Shown in pieces: positions 6,976-16,451 of a stretch of DNA of 64,000 nt. The stretch is taken from positions 62,001-126,000 of the forward strand of contig NZ_CVSK01000067.1 in NCBI RefSeq assembly GCF_001180025.1, read 5' to 3'. The stretch comes from Candidatus Pelagibacter communis. Lineage in GTDB: Bacteria; Pseudomonadota; Alphaproteobacteria; Pelagibacterales; Pelagibacteraceae. Every line of letters begins with the position of its first letter. Within the stretch, counting starts at the first letter, position 1. The notes under the pieces are model-generated. The model worked only from the letters and a program-made list of their open reading frames with translations. It was not told the DNA's origin and did not search any database. The position numbers were made by a program, and so were the translations under genes.

Positions 6976-9394
6976 TATTTTAAAATATTTTATCTTACTT
7001 CTGTCAGTGTTAGTTATTTTAATAGTTTACCTTAGCACAGTAGGTCTAGAGACAGATAAATTTAACGACCAAATTAAAAAAAAAATTTCACTAATAAATA
7101 AAAAGATAGATATAGATTTAAAAAAAATTAAATTAATCCTAGATCCTTTTAAACTTAAAATTTATGCAAAAACAGTTGGTACCACTGTATATATTTCTAA
7201 AAGACCTTTATCATTAGAAACCATAAAAACTGAAGTTTCGATCAGTTCTTTAATTAAAAATAAGATTTCATCGTCAAATATAGAAGTGACGACTAAGTCT
7301 ATATTATTAAATGATTTAATTAAATTTATTCGTACAACAACCAACAAACCTGAGTTATTTATATTAGAAAAAATTGTAAAAAAAGGTCATGTAATTATAG
7401 ATCTGAGTTTGAATATCGATGAAAATGGCAAAATTAAAAATGATTATGGAATTGAAGGTATAATAAAAGATGCAAGTATTAATTTTTTAAATAAGGCTAA
7501 TTTTAAAAATATAAATTTTAATTTCAATTTTCAAAAAGATAATTATCTCTTTGATGAAATAAATTTTAAAGCAGAAGAAGTAAATTTTATTTCAAAAAAA
7601 ATAAACGTAAAAAAGAAAAACAATAGCTTTTTAATTGATGCTATTGTTGAAAACGATCAATCAAGTTTAAATTCAAATATATTAAAATTATTAAATTTAA
7701 GTTTTGAAAATATAATTGTTGATGATGCTAAATTTAAAACAAATAATGAATTTTCTTTGGAAATAGATGAAAAATTCAAAGTTAAAAATATTATTTTAAA
7801 TTCTGATATAAATATTACTCAGCTAAAATATAAAAATTTAAAAATAATTAATAACTATTTTCCACAAGTTGATGATCTAATTTTACTCGATAATCATAAA
7901 TTAAATCTAAAATATAAGGACAAAAATTTATCAATTAACGGTGAGGGACAAATTCAGTTAAATACTGGAGAAATAGATGAAATTAAGTATTCTATAAATA
8001 AAAAAGATAAGAATTTAAGTATAGAGTCAGAGTTATTTTTAAAAAATATATTTTTAGAGCAGCAAGAGTTTTTAAAAATTTTCTTCCCTCAAACTAATGA
8101 AAATTTAAATTTTAATAATCAAAAATTAAAAATTAATTTTAAAAATAATAATCTATCTTTTTCTGGTTCTGGAAAAATTAAAATCGATAAAGATTTTGAA
8201 GAAATTGATTATTTTATTGAGAAAAATGAAAATAAAATAAGTTTTAATACTAATTTAAATGTAAAAAATACAAAATTTAAAATTGACAATATTAATTTTA
8301 AAAAACAAGATAAAAGTAAAATGAATCTTCAAATTAATGGAGAATTAAAAAATAATAAAAATCTTAATATAAATAGCTTTATTATTAATGATGAAAATAA
8401 TAACATTAAAATCAAGAATTTATTTCTTAATGATTCTAATCAAATAATAAAAATTGATAAGGCAAATTTTAATTATTTAGATACAGAAAACAAAAAAAAT
8501 AATTACAATATAAAAAAAGTAGAAGGCCAAAATTATTTAATTGATGGCACCTCATTTAATGCAAATTCTTTAATTTCGAATTTACTAGATACCAATGATA
8601 AAAAAGAAAACAATCTTTTTGAAAATAACGTAAGTATGGATCTAAATTTTAAGGAAGTTTACTTTGATAAAATACACTTTGTTAAGGATTTAAATGGAAA
8701 GATAAAAATTATTAATAATAAAGTAGAAGAAGCAGATATTTTGGCCCTTTATAATAATTCGCAAAATATAAAATTTACAATTAGAACAAATGATCAAGGT
8801 GAAAAAATTACCACCCTTTTCTCATCTAAGGCTAAACCCCTAGTAGATAGATATAAATTCATTAAAGGATTTAAAGATGATAGAGAAGGATATTTAGACT
8901 TTTACTCCTTAAAAAAAGATGGAGTCTCAACCTCTAAATTAGTAATTGATAATTTTAAAGTTAAAGAAATTCCAGCGTTAGCTAAGTTGTTGGCTCTTGC
9001 ATCTCTTCAGGGAATAGCAGACTTACTTACAGGAGAGGGGATTAGATTTACAGATTTTGAAATGAATTTTACTAATCAAGATAAACTAATGAAAATTCAA
9101 GAATTATATGCAATTGGTCCAGCAATATCTATTTTATTGGAAGGATACATTGAGGAGGATAAATTAATTAGTTTAAGAGGAACCTTGGTTCCAGCGACAA
9201 CAATTAATAGATCTATCGCTTCAATACCTTTACTTGGAGATTTATTGATTGGAAAGAAAGTAGGCGATGGTGTTTTTGGTGTCAGCTTTAAAATTAAAGG
9301 TCCCCCTAAAGATTTAGAAACTACTGTAAATCCTATAAAAACTCTAACACCCAGGTTTATTACTAGAACTTTAGAGAAAATTAAAAAAAATTAA
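6965..9394 (+). CDS. AsmA/YhdP-like envelope protein
   Basis: A large protein (809 residues) with one N-terminal membrane anchor (about residues 6-24). It is followed by a long Asn/Lys/Ile-rich region of repeating beta-strand character, and it ends in a conserved block, about residues 640-800. That block contains GEGIRFTDFEMNF, ISLRGTLVPATTINRSIASI, PLLGDLLIGKK and a C-terminal TVNPIKTLTPRFITR. These resemble the AsmA-like C-terminal region of DUF3971/YhdP proteins, which are thought to bridge the periplasm and move phospholipids to the outer membrane. The middle is poorly conserved and low in complexity. It follows prfB with an 11-base overlap and converges on tyrS with a 4-base overlap. Confidence 0.72.
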   Translation: MKNNILKYFILLLSVLVILIVYLSTVGLETDKFNDQIKKKISLINKKIDIDLKKIKLILDPFKLKIYAKTVGTTVYISKRPLSLETIKTEVSISSLIKNKISSSNIEVTTKSILLNDLIKFIRTTTNKPELFILEKIVKKGHVIIDLSLNIDENGKIKNDYGIEGIIKDASINFLNKANFKNINFNFNFQKDNYLFDEINFKAEEVNFISKKINVKKKNNSFLIDAIVENDQSSLNSNILKLLNLSFENIIVDDAKFKTNNEFSLEIDEKFKVKNIILNSDINITQLKYKNLKIINNYFPQVDDLILLDNHKLNLKYKDKNLSINGEGQIQLNTGEIDEIKYSINKKDKNLSIESELFLKNIFLEQQEFLKIFFPQTNENLNFNNQKLKINFKNNNLSFSGSGKIKIDKDFEEIDYFIEKNENKISFNTNLNVKNTKFKIDNINFKKQDKSKMNLQINGELKNNKNLNINSFIINDENNNIKIKNLFLNDSNQIIKIDKANFNYLDTENKKNNYNIKKVEGQNYLIDGTSFNANSLISNLLDTNDKKENNLFENNVSMDLNFKEVYFDKIHFVKDLNGKIKIINNKVEEADILALYNNSQNIKFTIRTNDQGEKITTLFSSKAKPLVDRYKFIKGFKDDREGYLDFYSLKKDGVSTSKLVIDNFKVKEIPALAKLLALASLQGIADLLTGEGIRFTDFEMNFTNQDKLMKIQELYAIGPAISILLEGYIEEDKLISLRGTLVPATTINRSIASIPLLGDLLIGKKVGDGVFGVSFKIKGPPKDLETTVNPIKTLTPRFITRTLEKIKKN

Positions 9395-10620
9395 TTTAAT
9401 TCTATTTTGATATGTCTTTTTTTTCCAAGGGAAAGTTTAAGATAATTATCTTTAAATAAATTTTTATTGATTTCGAATTTTTCATCTAAAATAACATCGT
9501 CATTAATTTTTACCGCATTCCCTTTTATAAGCCTTCTGATTTCGCTTTTCGAGTTTTCTAGTTTAGATAATAAAACAAGGTCTACTATATTTATTTTTTC
9601 TTCTATTTTATTTGATTGAATATTAACTTTAGGTAAGTTCGAACCCAGAGTGTTTCCGGAGAAAGCTTCTTTTGCTGCTTGTTCAGAATTTTTAGCTGCT
9701 TCCTTTCCATGTAACATTTCTGTGGTTTTATTAGCAAGTAGTATTTTTAATTCATTTATATCTTTATCTTTAATTGTTTCTATTTCCTTAATTTCAATTT
9801 CAGTAAACATTTTTAAAAATTTAATTACATCTCTATCATCTATGTTTCTCCAAAATTGCCAATAATCATAAGCTGATAAGTATTTTTCATCTAACCAAAT
9901 AGCCCCACTTTCAGTTTTTCCCATTTTAGCACCAGTTGCTAGTGTAATTAATGGAGTTGTTAAACCAAAGGTTTGATTATTAGAATATCTTTTAATTAGC
10001 TCAACACCATTAACAATGTTTCCCCATTGATCTGAACCTCCGATTTGTAAGACACAATTTTCTTTCTTATTTAATTCAAGAAAATCATATGCTTGTAAAA
10101 TCATATAATTAAACTCCATATAGCTTAGAGATTGTTCTCTATCTAATCTGAGTTTTACACTATCAAATGTTAGCATTCTATTTATCGTGAAATGTTTTCC
10201 GATATCTCTCAAAAACGAAATATAATTTAAATTTTTAAGCCAAGTATAATTGTTTACAAATATTGGCTTTGTATTCGGATCATCATTATCTAAAAATTTT
10301 TTTAAAATATTTTTGATATTTTTAATATTTTTTTCAATCTCATCCTCACTTAATATTTTTCTAGTTTTATCTTTACCAGATGGATCCCCAATTCTTGTAG
10401 TTCCTCCACCAAGTAAAACTATTGGTCGATGTCCATTTTTTTGAAGTAGTCGTAAACACATTATTTGAAGTAAGCTACCCACATGTAAGCTTTCAGCTGT
10501 ACAATCAAAACCTATGTAACCTTTTATCTTTTCTTCATCTAATTGTTTAGATAGTTCATCTTCATTTGTGCATTGATAGAAAAAACCTCTATCTTTAAAT
10601 TCTTTTAAAAATTTATTCAT
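9391..10620 (-). CDS. tyrS: Tyrosyl-tRNA synthetase
   Basis: Class I synthetase charging tRNA-Tyr. The HIGH-type signature is in HVGSLLQIMCLRLLQ (near residue 45), after GYIGFDCTAES. The tyrosine-binding region has YMEFNYMILQAYDFLEL and QIGGSDQWGNIVNG. The KMSKS-type loop is KMGKTESGA. The C-terminal part (about 335-405) is an S4-like RNA-binding domain with SKSEIRRLIKGNAVKIN. The 409-residue length is normal for the bacterial enzyme. It is transcribed toward the AsmA-like gene and divergently from anmK, with 45 bases between their starts. Confidence 0.97.
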   Translation of the reverse strand: MNKFLKEFKDRGFFYQCTNEDELSKQLDEEKIKGYIGFDCTAESLHVGSLLQIMCLRLLQKNGHRPIVLLGGGTTRIGDPSGKDKTRKILSEDEIEKNIKNIKNILKKFLDNDDPNTKPIFVNNYTWLKNLNYISFLRDIGKHFTINRMLTFDSVKLRLDREQSLSYMEFNYMILQAYDFLELNKKENCVLQIGGSDQWGNIVNGVELIKRYSNNQTFGLTTPLITLATGAKMGKTESGAIWLDEKYLSAYDYWQFWRNIDDRDVIKFLKMFTEIEIKEIETIKDKDINELKILLANKTTEMLHGKEAAKNSEQAAKEAFSGNTLGSNLPKVNIQSNKIEEKINIVDLVLLSKLENSKSEIRRLIKGNAVKINDDVILDEKFEINKNLFKDNYLKLSLGKKRHIKIELN

Positions 10621-10665
10621 AAGTTTATAGTTACAATATACAAATTTTTTTTAAAAAACATATCA

Positions 10666-11811
10666 ATGAAAAAAAAATTATATACTGCAATTGGACTAAT
10701 GAGCGGAACATCTATGGATGGTATTGATTTATCTATAATTAGTTCAGATGGATACGATGAATTTTCAAACATTTTAGATGATTATTATGAGTATGATAAA
10801 AATCTTCAGGATCAGTTAGTTCGATTAAGAGATTTAGTTTTAACAAAGAAAGATCTTTTACATAATTCAGAAAAATTAAGAGAATTAGAGCGTAATTTAA
10901 CTCTTTTTCATGCCGATGCAGTTAATCAATCATTAAAAAAGTATAGAGATCCCATTGATTTGATAGGTTTTCATGGACAAACAATTTTTCATAACCCAAG
11001 TGAGAAAATTACTAATCAATTAGGAGATGGGAAATTGTTATCTCAAATGGTCAAAAAAAAAGTCATTTATGATTTTAGACAAGCGGATATTAAAAACAAT
11101 GGTCAAGGTGCACCTTTAACACCAATTTTCCATTATATTTTATCAAAAAAAATCAATCAAAATTTTAATGTTAAATTTCCAGTAGGTTTCTTAAATATTG
11201 GTGGTATCGCAAATGTTACAAAAGTTATCAATGACTCAGATAATTTCCAAAACAACCTTTTTGCTTTTGATATAGGTCCTGGTAATTGTTTAATTGATGA
11301 ATGGGTAAGAAAGAATTCAAATAAAAAAATTGATAAAAATGGTGAACTAGCTACAGTAGGGAAAGTTGATCAATTAATTTTAAATCAAGCAATAGATAAT
11401 TTTAAAATAAATTCTTACTCTCAGTCATTAGATATTAAAAATTTCGATGTATCTTTTGCAAGAGGTTTGTCCCTAGAAGATGGTTGTGCTACTATAACAG
11501 ATTTTACAGCGTATTTGATTGCAGAAGGCTTAAAATATATTGGTCAAAAAAATAGTATTACATTTTTACTCTGTGGTGGTGGAAGAAAAAATTTTAATTT
11601 AATAAGTCGTATAAATAATTACATATCAAATGAAAATAGTATTAATTTGAAATTTATAGATAATTATAATTTAAATGGTGATTATATTGAATCCCAGGCA
11701 TTTGCATTTTTGGCTATAAGGTCTTTTTTAAATTTACCAATTTCTTTCAGTACAACAACTGGATGTAAAGAATTTACAGTTGGTGGAAAATTAGCAGAAA
11801 ATTTTCAATAA
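10666..11811 (+). CDS. anmK: Anhydro-N-acetylmuramic acid kinase
   Basis: Phosphorylates and opens 1,6-anhydro-MurNAc released during cell-wall turnover, giving MurNAc-6-phosphate for recycling. The N-terminal ATP-binding motif GLMSGTSMDGIDLSII (residues 11-26) is diagnostic. GFHGQTIFHNP, FDIGPGNCLIDEW and LLCGGGRKN follow in the order expected for the ASKHA-fold kinase. The 381-residue length is in the family range. No murQ or other recycling gene is next to it. It converges with the alpha/beta hydrolase gene, overlapping by 7 bases. Confidence 0.95.
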   Translation: MKKKLYTAIGLMSGTSMDGIDLSIISSDGYDEFSNILDDYYEYDKNLQDQLVRLRDLVLTKKDLLHNSEKLRELERNLTLFHADAVNQSLKKYRDPIDLIGFHGQTIFHNPSEKITNQLGDGKLLSQMVKKKVIYDFRQADIKNNGQGAPLTPIFHYILSKKINQNFNVKFPVGFLNIGGIANVTKVINDSDNFQNNLFAFDIGPGNCLIDEWVRKNSNKKIDKNGELATVGKVDQLILNQAIDNFKINSYSQSLDIKNFDVSFARGLSLEDGCATITDFTAYLIAEGLKYIGQKNSITFLLCGGGRKNFNLISRINNYISNENSINLKFIDNYNLNGDYIESQAFAFLAIRSFLNLPISFSTTTGCKEFTVGGKLAENFQ

Positions 11812-12461
11812 AGTGCTGTTTCTTTTTTTATATATTTATCAAGATGCTTTACTAAAGTATCACTTGTTTTTGAAAAGAAATGATTAGCCTCTGATATTGT
11901 ATTAAATTCTACTTTAATTCCTTTTTGAGCACTTAATCTTTTATCTAACTCTGTAATGTATTCTACTGGTACCAATTCATCTTTTTTACCATAAACAACT
12001 AAGCCTGAAGTTGGACATGGAGATAAAAAAGAAAAATCATAAACATTTGGTTGTGGTGAAATGGCTATAAATCTGTTTATTTCTGGTCTTCTCATTAATA
12101 ATTGCATTGCAATCAAAGATCCAAATGAAAATCCTGTAACCCAACATTGTGAATTGTCAAAATTTTCTCTTTCTAACCAATCTAAAGCAGCTGCTGCATC
12201 AGCAAGTTCGCCTTGACCATTATCGAATTCTCCATCGCTTTTACCAACACCTCTGAAATTTACTCTGCACACCGAAAAATCGTTATCCATAAATGCATGG
12301 AAAGTATCTACTACTACTTTATTATTCATCGTTCCTCCATATTGAGGATGGGGCTGTAACACTAAAGCAATTGGTGAAGTATTTTTTTTACTTTTATAAT
12401 ATTTAGCCTCAAGTCTTCCAGCAGGACCAGGTATAAATATTTCTAAAATTTTATTGTCCAT
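11805..12461 (-). CDS. Alpha/beta hydrolase of the small dienelactone-like family
   Basis: A 218-residue cytoplasmic protein beginning MDNKILEIFIPGPAGRLEA. It has the oxyanion-hole region QPHPQYGGTMNNKVV, a nucleophile elbow GFSFGS near residue 107, the acid in VYGKKDELVP and a C-terminal His in ANHFF. These make a complete Ser-Asp-His triad. Close relatives are widespread conserved alphaproteobacterial hydrolases with no defined substrate, so no specific function is claimed. It is divergent from iscR, with a 136-base spacer that carries the iscR operator. Confidence 0.75.
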   Translation of the reverse strand: MDNKILEIFIPGPAGRLEAKYYKSKKNTSPIALVLQPHPQYGGTMNNKVVVDTFHAFMDNDFSVCRVNFRGVGKSDGEFDNGQGELADAAAALDWLERENFDNSQCWVTGFSFGSLIAMQLLMRRPEINRFIAISPQPNVYDFSFLSPCPTSGLVVYGKKDELVPVEYITELDKRLSAQKGIKVEFNTISEANHFFSKTSDTLVKHLDKYIKKETALY

Positions 12462-12542
12462 AAGCGATATTGATTATTATTCTCAAAAAAATGTACGTTT
12501 ATCATAAGTCAGCGACAATATGTTAGTTTTTTTTTACACTCT

Positions 12543-12567
12543 AAACTTGACCATTTTAGTCAGGTAT
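12543..12567 (+). promoter_or_regulatory. IscR-binding site (type I) overlapping the suf promoter
   Basis: The 25-base site reads AAACTTGACC then ATTTTAGTCAGGTAT. It fits the E. coli type I IscR consensus (ATASYYGACTRWWWYAGTCRRSTAT) at 23 of 25 positions by hand count. It covers the -35 element and ends just before the -10, the expected position for repression by holo-IscR. Confidence 0.75.
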
Positions 12568-12574
12568 GTATAAA
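12547..12574 (+). promoter_or_regulatory. iscR-suf promoter
   Basis: TTGACC (12547-12552), a 16-base spacer and TATAAA (12569-12574). It lies 23 bases before the iscR start and is the best -35/-10 pair in the 136-base gap. The IscR site overlaps it. Confidence 0.65.
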
Positions 12575-12597
12575 AACTCACAATTTAAGGGTAAAAA

Positions 12598-13023
12598 ATG
12601 AAACTTACATCCAAAGGTAGATATGCTGTAATGGCATTAGTTGATTTAGCTAGGTTTGATAATATCAATCCAGTATCACTAAGAGATATATCATTAAGAC
12701 AAGGTATATCTTTAGATTACCTAGAGCAAATTTTTTCTAAATTAAAAAAAAACCAAATTGTTAAAAGTATAAGAGGAAAGCAAGGAGGATACGTTCTTAA
12801 TAAAAATCCAAATGATATAAAATTAACAAATATCTTTCATGCAGTTGATGAAAAAGTAAAAACTGTTCAATGTAAAAAAGAATCTAAAAAAGGATGCAAC
12901 GGCAAAGCTACAAAGTGCATTACTCATAATTTATGGGACGAATTAGAGATACACATAAATACATTTTTTGAAAATAAAAGCCTGAAAGATTTATTAAACA
13001 ACAACAAAGAAACAAGAGTTTAG
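12598..13023 (+). CDS. iscR: Rrf2-family Fe-S cluster-sensing repressor IscR
   Basis: A 141-residue winged-helix regulator ([20 protein letters not shown]) with the recognition helix near [18 protein letters not shown] and the wing at RGKQGGYVL. The cluster ligands Cys92, Cys100, Cys107 and His110 are present; their spacing (7, 6 and 2 intervening residues) is slightly wider between cysteines than in E. coli IscR. By family knowledge the [2Fe-2S] form represses its own operon, and apo-IscR releases it when clusters are scarce. It is the first gene of the suf operon, one base before sufB, with an IscR site in its promoter. RirA is the alternative alphaproteobacterial Rrf2 protein, but the operator fits IscR. 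Confidence 0.9.
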   Translation: MKLTSKGRYAVMALVDLARFDNINPVSLRDISLRQGISLDYLEQIFSKLKKNQIVKSIRGKQGGYVLNKNPNDIKLTNIFHAVDEKVKTVQCKKESKKGCNGKATKCITHNLWDELEIHINTFFENKSLKDLLNNNKETRV

Positions 13024-13024
13024 A

Positions 13025-14467
13025 ATGGATAACAGACAAAAAGAAATAAATAATTTAAAAGACTATAAGTATGGTTTTTCGACAGACATAGAAAATATTC
13101 AAGCTCCAAAAGGTTTGAATGAAGATGTCATTAAATTTATATCTAATATTAAAAAAGAACCTGCATGGATGCTTGAGTTTAGACTAAAAGCTTTTGAAAG
13201 ATTTAAAGTATTAAAAGAACCTGACTGGCAGAAACCTAAATTTCCAAAAATAGATTATCAAGATTTATATTATTATTCTGCACCTAAAAGTATGAAAGAT
13301 AAGCCAAAAAGCTTAGATGAACTGGATCCTAAACTTTTAGAAACTTATAAGAAACTTGGAATTCCTTTGCAAGAGCAAGCGAGATTAAATGGAATAGCTG
13401 TTGATGCTGTATTTGATTCAGTTTCTGTAGCCACTACATTTAAAGATGAATTAACTAAACAAGGAATTATATTTTGTCCTATATCAGAAGCAATTCAAAA
13501 TCACCCTGAATTAGTTAAAAAATATCTAGGATCTGTAATTCCAATAAGTGATCATTTTTTTGCAACATTAAATTCAGCAGTTTTTACAGATGGTTCATTT
13601 GTATACATTCCAGAAGGTGTTAGATGTCCAATGGAACTATCAACTTATTTTAGAATTAATGCATCTAATACAGGTCAATTTGAAAGAACTTTAATTATTG
13701 CAGATAAAGGAAGTTATGTAAGTTACTTAGAGGGATGTACAGCTCCAATGAGAGATGAAAATCAATTACATGCTGCTAATGTAGAGCTAGTTGCGCTCGA
13801 TGATGCAGAAATAAAATATTCAACTGTTCAGAACTGGTATCCAGGAGATCAAGATGGCAAAGGTGGAATTTATAATTTCGTCACCAAAAGAGGTTTGTGC
13901 AAAGGTAAAAATTCTAAAATTTCATGGACACAAGTTGAAACAGGTTCTGCAATTACCTGGAAGTATCCTAGTTGTATTCTTAAAGGAGATAACTCTGTTG
14001 GTGAGTTCTATTCAATAGCTATTACTAACAACCACCAAAAAGCAGATACAGGTACCAAAATGATCCATTTAGGCAAAAATACTAAAAGTAAAATAATTTC
14101 GAAAGGAATATCAGCTGGTAGTTCTGATATGACTTATAGAGGTTTAGTTGATATTTCATCAAAAGCAAAAAATTCAAATAATTATACTCAGTGCGACTCT
14201 TTATTAATGGGAAATAAATGTGGAGCTCACACTGTGCCTTATATAAAAAACAAAAATTCTGAGTCCAATATTGCTCACGAGGCAACCACATCCAAGATTA
14301 GTGAAGAGCAGCTACATTATTGTCAACAAAGAGGACTAAATCCAGAGGAAGCTGTTAGCTTAATTGTTAACGGTTTTTGTAAGGAAGTGTTGCAACAACT
14401 ACCTATGGAATTTGCTGTAGAAGCGCAAAAACTTGTAGGTATCAGTCTGGAAGGAAGTGTTGGTTAA
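13025..14467 (+). CDS. sufB: Fe-S cluster scaffold protein SufB
   Basis: The 480-residue core subunit of the SufBCD scaffold on which Fe-S clusters are built. It has the conserved SufB/SufD beta-helix domain and typical stretches: [55 protein letters not shown] and [18 protein letters not shown]. The C-terminal [21 protein letters not shown] is a SufB signature. Several conserved Cys, including the one in QCDSLL, can take part in cluster or sulfur handling. It sits between iscR and sufC in the compact suf operon. Confidence 0.97.
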   Translation: MDNRQKEINNLKDYKYGFSTDIENIQAPKGLNEDVIKFISNIKKEPAWMLEFRLKAFERFKVLKEPDWQKPKFPKIDYQDLYYYSAPKSMKDKPKSLDELDPKLLETYKKLGIPLQEQARLNGIAVDAVFDSVSVATTFKDELTKQGIIFCPISEAIQNHPELVKKYLGSVIPISDHFFATLNSAVFTDGSFVYIPEGVRCPMELSTYFRINASNTGQFERTLIIADKGSYVSYLEGCTAPMRDENQLHAANVELVALDDAEIKYSTVQNWYPGDQDGKGGIYNFVTKRGLCKGKNSKISWTQVETGSAITWKYPSCILKGDNSVGEFYSIAITNNHQKADTGTKMIHLGKNTKSKIISKGISAGSSDMTYRGLVDISSKAKNSNNYTQCDSLLMGNKCGAHTVPYIKNKNSESNIAHEATTSKISEEQLHYCQQRGLNPEEAVSLIVNGFCKEVLQQLPMEFAVEAQKLVGISLEGSVG

Positions 14468-14468
14468 T

Positions 14469-15203
14469 ATGCTTAAAATAAATAATTTAAATGCAACCAT
14501 CGATAATAAGTCTATTTTAAACGGACTATCCTTAGATATAAATCCCGGTGAGGTTCATGCAATTATGGGCCCTAATGGATCTGGAAAAAGCACATTATCA
14601 AATATTCTATCTGGAAAAAAAGGTTATGAAGTTTCTGGGGAAGTTCTTTTTGAAGAAAAAGATTTATTTGAACTTGAAACAGAGGAAAGAGCACACAAGG
14701 GTATATTTTTAGCTTTCCAATATCCTTTAGAAATTCCAGGTGTAAATACAAATATATTTTTAAAAACTTCTTTAAATGCAGTTAGAAAAGCTAGGGGAGA
14801 GAAAGAGCTTGATGCTATTGAGTTTCTAAAATTGGTAAAAGAAAAGTCTAAAGAATTAAAATTTGATGAGGAAAAATTAAACAGACAATTAAATGTTGGT
14901 TTTTCTGGAGGTGAAAAAAAGAAAAATGAAATTTTACAGATGTCGTTGCTAGCTCCAAAACTTTCAATTTTAGATGAAACAGATTCTGGTTTAGATATTG
15001 ATGCTTTAAAAATTGTTGCAGATGGAGTTAACACATTAAGAGATAAAAATAATTCATTTTTAATTATTACACACTACCAAAGATTACTTGATTATATAAA
15101 ACCTGACTTTGTTCATGTTTTGATGAATGGAAAAATTGTAAAATCTGGTGGTCCTGATTTAGCTTTAGAATTAGAGAAAAAAGGATACGAAAATTTTAAT
15201 TAA
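14469..15203 (+). CDS. sufC: Fe-S assembly ATPase SufC
   Basis: ABC-type ATPase that drives conformational change in SufBCD. Walker A is GPNGSGKST, the Q-loop is in FQYPLEIPGV, the signature is FSGGEKKKNEI, Walker B is LSILDETDSGLD and the H-loop is ITHYQR. I choose ATG 14469 (MLKINNLNATIDNKS, 244 residues) rather than the in-frame GTG at 14457, because the family starts here and GTG would overlap sufB. The stop is directly followed by the sufD ATG. Confidence 0.96.
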   Translation: MLKINNLNATIDNKSILNGLSLDINPGEVHAIMGPNGSGKSTLSNILSGKKGYEVSGEVLFEEKDLFELETEERAHKGIFLAFQYPLEIPGVNTNIFLKTSLNAVRKARGEKELDAIEFLKLVKEKSKELKFDEEKLNRQLNVGFSGGEKKKNEILQMSLLAPKLSILDETDSGLDIDALKIVADGVNTLRDKNNSFLIITHYQRLLDYIKPDFVHVLMNGKIVKSGGPDLALELEKKGYENFN

Positions 15204-16451
15204 ATGAAAGAACAATTAAAAAAAGATTTTTATAATAGTATAAAAAATTTAAGTTTATCTCAAAAAGATATTGAGATAAAAAAATTTTGTTTAGATAATT
15301 TTATAGACAAAGGTTTTCCTAATAAAAAAGAAGAAGATTGGAAATTTTCAGATCTTAATCAAATAATAAAAAATAATATTGGAGAACTTAGTTTTTATAA
15401 TGATCAAGCTTCTACTAATAAAGTTGATACCTCTGTATTTGTAGATGGATTAGAGCACAACAAAATAGTTTTTATAAATGGTAGAATTGAAAAAATTGAT
15501 TTTGAATATGAAAAAAAAGATCAAATAGAAATAATTGATCAATCAGAAACTATAAATGAATTTGAAAATAGCAATTCATTATCTGACTTAAATAATGCCT
15601 TTACTAATAAATGTTTTAAAATATTGGTAAAAAAAGGTTATCAGTTAGCAAAACCTCTTATTATCTATCATACAACAAATTCAAAAATTTGGTCTAAAAA
15701 CATTAATTTACGACTTAATTTTGAACTAGATAAAGATAGCTCATTAAGATTAATTGATTTGTTTAATGATGTATCTGAAAAGAATTTTTTAAATATATTT
15801 TATAACTTTGAATTAAAGGAAAATGCTGTTTTAAAAAACTATAAAGTAGATAAATTTGAGAATAAAAATATTAAGTATTCTTTTAATAATATTGATCAAG
15901 ACAAGAACAGTATTTCTGAAACATTTATTTTATCTTCTGGATCAAATTTTTCTAAAAATGAGATAAACTGTAATTTAAACGGAGTTTATGCATCAGCTTT
16001 TGTTAATGGTGTTTTTTTATTGAATAATGATAAACATCACGAAATTAGATCAATAATAAATCACTTAACTGAAAATACAAAAAGTTATCAATTAATTAAA
16101 AGTGTTTTAGAACAAACCTCTAAAGCAGTGTATCAAGGCAAAATATTTGTAAATTCAGATGCTCAGAAAACTGATGGATACCAATTGAGTAAAGCAATAT
16201 TGTTAAATAAAGAATCGGAGTTTAATGCCAAGCCAGAACTAGAAATTTATGCTGATGACGTTAAGTGTTCGCATGGTTCAGCATCAGGCAGTTTAAATGA
16301 AGACTCTATATTTTATTTAATGTCTAGAGGTTTAAGTTATCAGCAGTCAAGGGAGCTATTGATTAATGGTTTTCTGCTTGACGTTGTGGAAAAAATTACT
16401 GACTCAGAAATAAAAAACTTAATAAAAAATATGCTTGGAATTAAAGAATGA
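15204..16451 (+). CDS. sufD: Fe-S cluster assembly protein SufD
   Basis: A 415-residue partner of SufB in the SufBCD complex. The N-terminal part has the KKEEDWKFSDLNQI motif typical of SufD. The C-terminal beta-helix domain contains YQGKIFVNSDAQKTDGYQLSKAILL, AKPELEIYADDVKCSHGSASG and SRGLSYQQSRELLINGFL. The Cys-His pair in KCSHG matches the conserved ligand region of SufD. The middle is diverged and rich in Asn and Lys. It starts immediately after sufC, and its end overlaps sufS by 4 bases (ATGA). Confidence 0.95.
   Translation: MKEQLKKDFYNSIKNLSLSQKDIEIKKFCLDNFIDKGFPNKKEEDWKFSDLNQIIKNNIGELSFYNDQASTNKVDTSVFVDGLEHNKIVFINGRIEKIDFEYEKKDQIEIIDQSETINEFENSNSLSDLNNAFTNKCFKILVKKGYQLAKPLIIYHTTNSKIWSKNINLRLNFELDKDSSLRLIDLFNDVSEKNFLNIFYNFELKENAVLKNYKVDKFENKNIKYSFNNIDQDKNSISETFILSSGSNFSKNEINCNLNGVYASAFVNGVFLLNNDKHHEIRSIINHLTENTKSYQLIKSVLEQTSKAVYQGKIFVNSDAQKTDGYQLSKAILLNKESEFNAKPELEIYADDVKCSHGSASGSLNEDSIFYLMSRGLSYQQSRELLINGFLLDVVEKITDSEIKNLIKNMLGIKE

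Noticed and set aside
14624-15034. Minus-strand ORF of 136 codons inside sufC
   Set aside because: Shadow of sufC with Ser/Phe-rich composition and no start signal.
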